A program made the translations under genes and the position numbers. A stretch of 64,000 bases of DNA from the NCBI GenBank assembly GCA_002150995.1, contig MDHJ01000001.1, positions 744,001 through 808,000 of the forward strand, given 5' to 3'. The stretch comes from Clavibacter michiganensis. Its GTDB lineage: Bacteria > Actinomycetota > Actinomycetes > Actinomycetales > Microbacteriaceae. The notes under the pieces are model-generated. The model ran no database searches. It saw nothing but the letters and a program-made list of their open reading frames with translations, and had not been told where the DNA came from. Shown in pieces: positions 38,914-46,700 of this stretch; the first letter of the stretch is position 1; each line of letters begins with the position of its first letter.

Positions 38914-40454
38914 GCACCACGAGGAACCGCCCCGCGACCCGGGGCGACCGCACCCGCGTGCGCGCCGAGCGCCGTTCCGCGCACCGCCCGATCATCGGAT
39001 CCGGCGTCGCGCCGGCCGCCCCCGCCGTGCCCTCGGGCCGCCGCTGGGCCCGCGACTACCGCACCCGCCTCATCGCCAGCGACTGGGCGATCATCGTCGC
39101 GACCGTCCTGGTCGCGCAGCTCACGCGCTTCGGCACCGCCGACGCCGCGGTCGAGGCCGGCGCCGTGCAGCTGGACTACGGGATCGTCTCGGTCGTCGTC
39201 ATCGCTGCGTGGATCGCCGTGCTCGGCGCCTTCCGCACCCGCGACGCCCGCATCGTCGGCGTCGGCGTCTCCGAGTACAAGCGGGTCGTCAACGCGTCCG
39301 CCATCACGTTCGGCGCCCTCGCGATCGGCTTCCTGCTCCTCAAGGTCGACATCGCCCGCGGCTACGTCGTCATCGCCTTCCCGCTCGGCGTGGTGGCGCT
39401 GCTCGTGGCCCGGTGGAGCTGGCGCCAGTGGCTCATCCGCCGCCGCATCCAGGGCGCGCACCTCTCCCGCGTGGTCGTCGTCGGCACCCGCGCCGACGTC
39501 GAGGACGTGGCCGCGCAGATCCTGCTGCGTCCCGCCTCCGGCTACACGGTCGTCGGCGTCGCGATCGACGACCACCTCGACGGCCTCGAGGTCGCCGGGC
39601 GCACGATCCCCGTCGTCTCGGACCTCGGATCCGTCGCCGCGGCCGCCTCCCGCTCCGCAGCCGACGCCGTCATCGTCGCGAGCCAGCCCCGCGCCGGCAG
39701 CAACGCCGTCCGCACGCTCGGCTGGGAGCTCGAGGGCTCGTCGATCGAGCTGGTGCTCGCCTCGCGGCTCACCGACGTCGCCGGTCCCCGCATCCACTTC
39801 CGGCCGGTCGAGGGCCTCCCGCTCATCCACGTCGAGATCCCGCAGTTCGAGGGCGGCAAGCACGTGATGAAGCGGGCCCTCGACATCGCCGTGGCGGGCG
39901 TCGCGCTCGTGATCCTCGCCCCCGTGATGCTCGTGCTCGCGGTCGTGGTGCGCGTCGACAGCCCCGGCGGCGCCATCTTCCGCCAGGAGCGCGTGGGCAA
40001 GAGCGGCCAGGAGTTCCACATGCTGAAGTTCCGCTCGATGCGGGTGACCGCCGAGTCGGAGCTCGCGGCCCTGACGGCGGCCAACGAGGGATCCGGCCCG
40101 CTGTTCAAGATGCGGAAGGACCCCCGCGTCACCCGCGTGGGCGCCGTCCTCCGTCGCTACTCGCTCGACGAGCTGCCGCAGCTGTGGAACATCCTCGTCG
40201 GCGACATGAGCCTCGTGGGGCCACGGCCGCCGCTGCGCACCGAGGTCCAGGGCTACGAGAGCCACGTGCACCGCCGTCTGTTCATCAAGCCGGGCCTCAC
40301 CGGCATGTGGCAGGTGAACGGCCGGAGCGACCTGAGCTGGGACGAGAGCGTCCGGCTCGACCTGTACTACGTCGAGAACTGGTCCCTGACCGGCGACGTC
40401 ATGATCATGTGGCGCACCTTCCGTGTGCTCACCCGACCCGTGGGGGCCTACTAA
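38910..40454 (+). CDS. Polyprenyl-phosphate sugar phosphotransferase (WcaJ-type priming enzyme)
   Basis: A 514-residue membrane enzyme that starts exopolysaccharide repeat units by moving a sugar 1-phosphate to undecaprenyl phosphate. The N-terminal half has four hydrophobic segments and a CoA-binding-like domain (RVVVVGTRADVEDVA). The C-terminal catalytic domain begins KRALDIAVAGVALVILAP and contains FRQERVGKSGQEFHMLKFRS, LRRYSLDELPQLWNI and GDMSLVGPRPP. Length and layout match the WcaJ/CpsE family. First main gene of a run of four: the next ATG is 3 nt away. Confidence 0.93.
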   Translation: MSTTRNRPATRGDRTRVRAERRSAHRPIIGSGVAPAAPAVPSGRRWARDYRTRLIASDWAIIVATVLVAQLTRFGTADAAVEAGAVQLDYGIVSVVVIAAWIAVLGAFRTRDARIVGVGVSEYKRVVNASAITFGALAIGFLLLKVDIARGYVVIAFPLGVVALLVARWSWRQWLIRRRIQGAHLSRVVVVGTRADVEDVAAQILLRPASGYTVVGVAIDDHLDGLEVAGRTIPVVSDLGSVAAAASRSAADAVIVASQPRAGSNAVRTLGWELEGSSIELVLASRLTDVAGPRIHFRPVEGLPLIHVEIPQFEGGKHVMKRALDIAVAGVALVILAPVMLVLAVVVRVDSPGGAIFRQERVGKSGQEFHMLKFRSMRVTAESELAALTAANEGSGPLFKMRKDPRVTRVGAVLRRYSLDELPQLWNILVGDMSLVGPRPPLRTEVQGYESHVHRRLFIKPGLTGMWQVNGRSDLSWDESVRLDLYYVENWSLTGDVMIMWRTFRVLTRPVGAY

Positions 40455-40456
40455 CA

Positions 40457-41689
40457 ATGTCTGCTATCGAACCGCGTCGACTCCGCATCGCCATGGTCGG
40501 GACCCGTGGGGTCCCCGCCGCGTACGGCGGATTCGAGACCGCCATCGAGGAGATCGGGCAGCGCCTCGCCGCCCGCGGCCACGACGTCACCGTCTACTGC
40601 CGCTCCACGAACCGCTCGCGTCCCCGCACCCACCTCGGCATGAAGCTCGTGCACCTGCCCGCCCTGAAGACCAAGTCGATCGAGACGCTCAGCCACACGG
40701 CACTGTCCGCGATCCACCTCGCCTTCGGCAAGCGCCAGGACGCGGCGTTCGTCTTCAACGCCGCCAACGCGCCGTTCGTCCCCCTCATCCGCTCGCGCGG
40801 CACGGCCACGGCCGTCCACGTGGACGGGCTCGAGTGGAAGCGCGGCAAGTGGGGCCGCATGGGCAAGAAGTACTACCGCATCGCCGAGCAGATGGCCGTC
40901 AAGGACGCCGACGCGCTCATCTCCGACGCGCAGGGCATCGCCGACTACTACGACCACGAGTTCGGGATCCCCACCGAGCTGCTCACGTACGGCGCCAACA
41001 TCCTCCGCGATCCCGCGTCGGACCGCCTCGCCGAGCTCGGCCTCGAGCCCCGCCAGTACCACCTCGTCGTCGCGCGCTTCGAGCCGGAGAACCACGTCGA
41101 CGTCATCGTCGACGGGTACACCGCCTCGGACGCGACCCTGCCGCTCGTCGTCGTCGGATCCGCGCCGTACTCCGCCGCGTACACCGACCGCATCGAGCAG
41201 GTCGCCTCGGCCGACCCGCGCATCCAGCGCCTCGGCGGGGTGTGGGACCAGGAGCAGCTCGACCAGCTCTACGCCCACGCGCTCACCTACATCCACGGCC
41301 ACTCGGTCGGCGGCACCAACCCGTCGCTGCTGCGCGCCATGGGCGCCGCGACCGCCACGCTCGCCAACGACAACGTCTTCAACCGCGACGTGCTCGGCGA
41401 CGACGGCCGCTTCTGGTCCGACGCCGCGGGCGTCGCCGCCCTCGTCGAGGGCGCGGAGGCCGCAGCCGACGAGGCCGCCGCGATCGGCGCTCGCCTGCAG
41501 GAGCGCGCCGAGGAGACCTACGACTGGGACGCGATCGCCGACGGCTACGAGGAGCTCGCCGCCCGCATGACGCGCGGCTACTCGACGCGCGGCATGAGCC
41601 GCGGCGTCCGCTCCGCCACCCGCTGGGAGCCGGAGCTGCGCGCGAGCGACGCGACCCGCACCTCCTTCCTCCTCGAGGAGAGCCGATGA
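40457..41689 (+). CDS. DUF1972/GT4 glycosyltransferase (rhamnosyltransferase-like)
   Basis: A 410-residue GT-B glycosyltransferase. It starts with the DUF1972 signature RIAMVGTRGVPAAYGGFETAI, followed by VTVYCRS and AVHVDGLEWKRGKW. The donor-binding half includes YHLVVARFEPENHVD and GHSVGGTNPSLLRAMG. Members transfer rhamnose or similar sugars during polysaccharide assembly. It is 2 nt after the priming enzyme and overlaps the CDP-alcohol transferase by ATGA. Confidence 0.9.
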   Translation: MSAIEPRRLRIAMVGTRGVPAAYGGFETAIEEIGQRLAARGHDVTVYCRSTNRSRPRTHLGMKLVHLPALKTKSIETLSHTALSAIHLAFGKRQDAAFVFNAANAPFVPLIRSRGTATAVHVDGLEWKRGKWGRMGKKYYRIAEQMAVKDADALISDAQGIADYYDHEFGIPTELLTYGANILRDPASDRLAELGLEPRQYHLVVARFEPENHVDVIVDGYTASDATLPLVVVGSAPYSAAYTDRIEQVASADPRIQRLGGVWDQEQLDQLYAHALTYIHGHSVGGTNPSLLRAMGAATATLANDNVFNRDVLGDDGRFWSDAAGVAALVEGAEAAADEAAAIGARLQERAEETYDWDAIADGYEELAARMTRGYSTRGMSRGVRSATRWEPELRASDATRTSFLLEESR

Positions 41690-42495
41690 CCGCCGCGACC
41701 TCCGACCCGCGCACGGAGTCGTACCTCGACGTCGTCCGCCGCCTGGCTTCCGCCCAGAAGAAGGCGGCCCGGGGCGCCCCCGCGTACTCGATCCGCGTCA
41801 ACCGGCCCGCCGGCCGGCTCCTCGCCGCCTGGGCGTTCCGCGCGGGCCTCACCCCGAACCAGGTGACCGCGATCAGCGCCGCCTTCACGTTCACCGGCAT
41901 CGCGATCCTCGCGCTCGTCGAGCCCGCGGCCTGGGTCGGCATCGCCGTCTGGCTGCTGCTCGCCGTGGGCTACGCGTTCGACTCGGCCGACGGCCAGGTC
42001 GCGCGCCTCCGCGGCGGCGGCTCGCTGTCCGGCGAGTGGCTCGACCACGTCGTCGACTGCATCAAGATCTCGTCGCTGCACCTCGCCGTGCTCGTGTCGA
42101 TGTTCCGCTGGCCCGCCACGGACTCCGACCTGTGGCTCCTCGTGCCGATCGCCTACGCGATCGTCGCCGCGGCGAGCTTCTTCGCGATGATCCTCAACGA
42201 CCAGCTGAAGCGCGTGCATGCCGTCACCGGCGCCACCGCGCCCGACGCCGGCCGCTCGACGCTCCTCCGCTCGCTGCTCGTGATCCCCACCGACTACGGC
42301 TTCCTCTGCATCGTGTTCGCGCTGCTCGGCGCCCCCGTCGTCTTCCTCGCCGTCTACACGCTGATGATGCTGGCCAACGCCGGGCACCTGGCGCTCGCGT
42401 CGGTCAAGTGGTTCCGCGACATGGGCGCCCTCGACGCGCGCCGTGCCGAGGCCGCCGCGCCGACCGCCGCGCCCGCCGCCCGGGTGACCGCGTGA
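41686..42495 (+). CDS. CDP-alcohol phosphatidyltransferase family protein
   Basis: A 269-residue membrane protein with about six hydrophobic segments. The diagnostic DG(x)2AR(x)8G(x)3D(x)3D motif is complete: DSADGQVARLRGGGSLSGEW then LDHVVD. Members move a phosphoalcohol from a CDP carrier onto a lipid or other acceptor. It overlaps both neighbouring glycosyltransferases, so it belongs to the polysaccharide operon rather than to general phospholipid synthesis. Together with the TagD-like enzyme it may add phosphoglycerol; that is inference. Confidence 0.88.
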   Translation: MTAATSDPRTESYLDVVRRLASAQKKAARGAPAYSIRVNRPAGRLLAAWAFRAGLTPNQVTAISAAFTFTGIAILALVEPAAWVGIAVWLLLAVGYAFDSADGQVARLRGGGSLSGEWLDHVVDCIKISSLHLAVLVSMFRWPATDSDLWLLVPIAYAIVAAASFFAMILNDQLKRVHAVTGATAPDAGRSTLLRSLLVIPTDYGFLCIVFALLGAPVVFLAVYTLMMLANAGHLALASVKWFRDMGALDARRAEAAAPTAAPAARVTA

Positions 42496-43733
42496 CCGCG
42501 TTCGCCGGCACCGAGCACGTCCTCGTGCAGGCCGACGACGAGGGCGCGGACCTCCGCGGCCGGACGGTCCTCGTCGCGCACCCGAGCGCCGAGCTGTACG
42601 GATCCGACCGCGTGCTCCTCGAGTCCGTCGCGGGCCTCGTGTCCGCGGGCGCCCGCACCGTCGTCACCCTCCCCTCCGACGGCCCCCTCGTCGACGCGCT
42701 CATCGGCGTCGGCGCGGTCGTGCACCACGCGCCCACGCCCGTGCTGCGCAAGTCGATGCTGCGTCCCCGCGGCTTCGCGGCCCTCGTCGGCCAGTCCGTC
42801 CGCGGGCTGTCCGCCGGCATCGGCCTCGTGCGGCGCGTCCGCCCGGACGCCGTCTACGTTAACACCGTCACGATCCCGCTGTGGGTGCTCGTCGGCCGCC
42901 TCACGCGCCGCCCGGTCCTCTGCCACGTGCACGAGGCCGAGGGATCCGCGTCGCGCACCGTCGGCACGGCGCTCGCCCTGCCGCTCGCGCTCGCCACGAG
43001 CGTGGTGGCCAACAGCCGCTACAGCGTCGACGTGCTCGCGAAGGCCCTGCCCCGCGTCGCCCGGCGCACCGCTGTCGTCTACAACGGCGTGCCCGGTCCG
43101 GCGGAGGTCGTGCCGGCGCGCGACGCGCTCGACGGGGGCCTCCGGGTCCTGTACGTCGGCCGCCTCTCCGACCGCAAGGGCGTGGACGTCGCCGTCGAGG
43201 CGATCGTCGAGCTCCGCGACCGCGGAGAGCTCGCGACCCTCGACATCGTCGGCGCCGTCTTCCCTGGCTACGAGGCCTACGAGGAGCAGCTGCGCACGAC
43301 GATCCGCGTGCTCGGGCTCGAGGACCTCGTCACCCTGCACGGCTTCCACGCCGACGTGACCCCGTTCCTCGCCGCCGCCGACGCCTGCGTCGTGCCGTCG
43401 CGCGTCGACGAGCCCTTCGGCAACACCGCCGTCGAGGCGCTGCTGGCCGCACGGCCCGTGGTGGTCAGCGACACCTCCGGCCTCCGCGAGGCCGCCGGCG
43501 GGTACGAGTCGGCGCAGCTGGTGCCGCCCTCGGACCCCGCCGCGCTCGCGGACGCCCTCCAGGACATCGCGACGGACTGGGACGCGTTCCGCGCCCGGGC
43601 CATCCGCGACCGCTTCCGCGCCGAACACCGGCACGGACCCGAGCTCTACCGGCAGCGCATCGCGCGGTCGGTGGGCGCGATGCTCAGCGCCACCCAGCGC
43701 CGCGGCAGCCCCCGACCGGCCAGCGCACGTTGA
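42492..43733 (+). CDS. GT4-family glycosyltransferase
   Basis: A 413-residue GT-B glycosyltransferase. The N-terminal half has VLVAHPSAELYGSDRVLLES and CHVHEAEG. The C-terminal half has the donor-binding LRVLYVGRLSDRKGVDVAVEA, LHGFHADVTPFLAAADACVVPSR and the ExFGxxxxE motif EPFGNTAVEALLAARPVV. Starts at a GTG overlapping the previous TGA. Adds one sugar of the repeat unit; donor and acceptor unknown. Confidence 0.91.
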   Translation: MTAFAGTEHVLVQADDEGADLRGRTVLVAHPSAELYGSDRVLLESVAGLVSAGARTVVTLPSDGPLVDALIGVGAVVHHAPTPVLRKSMLRPRGFAALVGQSVRGLSAGIGLVRRVRPDAVYVNTVTIPLWVLVGRLTRRPVLCHVHEAEGSASRTVGTALALPLALATSVVANSRYSVDVLAKALPRVARRTAVVYNGVPGPAEVVPARDALDGGLRVLYVGRLSDRKGVDVAVEAIVELRDRGELATLDIVGAVFPGYEAYEEQLRTTIRVLGLEDLVTLHGFHADVTPFLAAADACVVPSRVDEPFGNTAVEALLAARPVVVSDTSGLREAAGGYESAQLVPPSDPAALADALQDIATDWDAFRARAIRDRFRAEHRHGPELYRQRIARSVGAMLSATQRRGSPRPASAR

Positions 43734-43783
43734 CCACCGGCACCTCCCTCACCCGCTCCACCCTCACCCGAAGCAAGGACACA

Positions 43784-46700
43784 ATGAGCATCCTCTCCTC
43801 CGCGGGACGTCGCATGGCCGCGATGACCGCGGCCGCCGCGGTCATCCTGTCCGCGGTCGTGATCGCGCAGCCCGCGATGGCGGATTCCGCCCCCGTCGAC
43901 CCGACCGACCCGAAGTCGCCCGTGACGGTCACCGCCGATCCGCTGCCCACGACCCAGATCGACGGCGTCGCCTGGTCGCAGGTCGTCGTCGGCAACACGG
44001 TCTACGTCGCCGGCAAGTTCCAGAACGCGCGCCCCGCGGGCGCCGCCGCCGGGACGAACCTGACCCCGCGGAGCAACCTGCTCGCGTACGACATCCGCAC
44101 GGGTGCGCTCATCACGTCCTTCGCTCCCAAGCTCAACGCTCAGGCGCTGTCCGTCACGGCATCGCCGGACGGCTCGCGCATCTACGTCGTCGGCGACTTC
44201 ACCGACATCGACGGCCAGGGCTTCTACCGGGCCGCGGCGTTCAGCACCGCGACCGGCAAGATCATCCCGACCTTCCGCCCCATCATGGGGAGCCAGACCC
44301 GCACGGTCGCCGCGTCGAACGACACCGTGTACCTCGGCGGGACCTTCCGCAGCGTCAACGGGGCCGCGCGGAGCTTCCTGGGCGCCGTGTCCGCGGCGGA
44401 CGGCAGCACGACGTCCTTCGTCGCCGACGCCGACACCGTCGTCGACGCGGTCACCCTGACCAAGGACGCCTCCAAGCTGATCGTGGGCGGCCGCTTCACG
44501 CAGCTGAGCGGCACTCCCACCTACGGACTCGGCGCCGTGGACCCGACCTCGGGCGCATCGCTCCCGTGGGCGGCGAACCAGCAGGTCAAGAACGCGGGCA
44601 AGGAGTCGTCGATCACGAGCCTCTACGCGACGGACGACCGCGTCTACGGATCCGGCTACACCTTCGGCGCCGGCGGCAACCTCGAGGGCGCCTTCTCCGC
44701 CGACCCCAACACGGGCGTCGTGAACTGGGTGGAGGACTGCCACGGTGACACCTACTCGGTCTTCGCCACCAGCAAGGTCGCGTACGTCGCAGGTCACCCG
44801 CACTACTGCGGCAACATCGGCGGCTTCCCCCAGACCGACCCCTGGACCTTCCAGCACAGCCTCGCTTTCAGCAAGACGGCCACGGGCACGGCGACGGCGG
44901 ACCCGTTCGGATACCACAACTGGGCCGGCACGCCGTCGCCGTCCCTCCTCAACTGGTTCCCGAAGTACGTCACCGGCTCCTTCACCGGCCAGGGCCAGGC
45001 GGCCTGGAGCGTCAACGGCAACGAGGACTACATCGTCGTCGGCGGCGAGTTCCCCTTCGTGAACACCACGGCGCAGCAGGGCCTCGTCCGCTACGCGATG
45101 GCCAAGGACGCCCCCAACAAGGTGGGACCGAACTCCAACGACCAGGTCGTGCCGAAGGCCATCTCCTACACGAAGGGCGAGGCCCGGATCTCCTGGCAGG
45201 CGACCTTCGACCGCGACAACACACGCCTCACGTACAAGATCGTCCGAGACGGCAAGACCGCGACCCCCGTCTACACGACGACCCAGGACTCGACGTTCTG
45301 GCAGCGTCCGTCGATGGGGTTCATCGACAAGGGTCTCGTCCCGGGCAGCACGCACTCCTACCGCGTCTACGTCTCCGACTCCGCGGGGAACACGATCAAC
45401 CGGCTGAGCAACACCGTGACCATCACCGACGAGTCCGGTGCCGACGCCTACGCGACGAGCGTGAAGGACGACGGCGCGAGCGCGTACTACCCCCTCGATG
45501 AGAAGGACGGCACCGCCGGCCTCGACCACGTCGCGTTCGAGGACCTCCGCGTAGACAACGCGACGCGCGGCGCCGCGGGCCCGATCGACGGCTCCACCGC
45601 CACCACCTTCTCCGGCCAGGACGGATCGTTCGCGGTCACGCCGCAGGCCGTGCAGGCACCGGACACCTTCAGCGTCGAGTCCTGGGTCAAGACGACCTCT
45701 ACGAACGGCGGCAAGGTCGTCGGCTTCGGCGGCAACAGCACCGGCACCTCGGGGAACTACGACCGCATGGTCTACCTCGACAACGACGGCCGGGTCTTCT
45801 TCGGCGTCTACACCGGCGCGACCCAGACGCTGAGCTCGGCCCCCGGATTCAACGACGGCAAGTGGCACCAGATCGTGGCCACGATGGGCGCCCAGGGCAT
45901 GAAGCTGTTCGTCGACGGCAAGCTCGTCGGCCAGCGGGCGGACACCACGCGCGGCCAGGACTACAAGGGCTACTGGCGCGTCGGCGGCGACAACCTCGGC
46001 GGCTGGCCCAACCAGCCCCGGAGCTACTACCTCGCCGGCGACATCGCCCAGGTGGCGGTCTACCCGACCGCCCTCACGCGCGCCGACGTCGTCGACCACC
46101 TCGTCGCCTCGGGCCGCACCTCGCCGATCCCCGCCGCTCCCTCGGACGCGTACGGCAAGGCCGTGTACGCGGCCGACCCGTCCTCCTACTGGCGCCTCGA
46201 CGACGCCGACGGTTCGTCGACCCTAAAGGACGCCGGCCAGAACGACGTCGGCGCCAACGTCGGACGCAACGTGCGCTTCGGCCAGTCGGGCGCCCTGTCG
46301 GGCTCCGTCGGCCAGGCGGCGGCGTTCTCGGACAGCATCGCGGTGAGCCAGCAGCGGATCTCCAACCCGCTCACGTACTCGCTCGAGATGTGGTTCCAGA
46401 CGACCACGACGCGCGGCGGAAAGCTGATCGGCTTCGGCGACAACGCGGATCCGTTCAACTTCTCCGGCAACTACGACCGCCACGTGTACATGCAGGACGA
46501 CGGACGCCTGCAGTTCGGCGTCTGGACCGGCCAGACCAACCTCGCCACCTCTGAGCGCGCGTACAACGACGGCCAGTGGCACCACATGGTCGCGTCGCAG
46601 GGTTCCGACGGCCTGAAGCTCTACGTGGACGGCGACCTGGTCGGCCAGAACGGCCAGACGCAGGCGCAGGGCTACGACGGCTACTGGCGCATCGGCGGCG

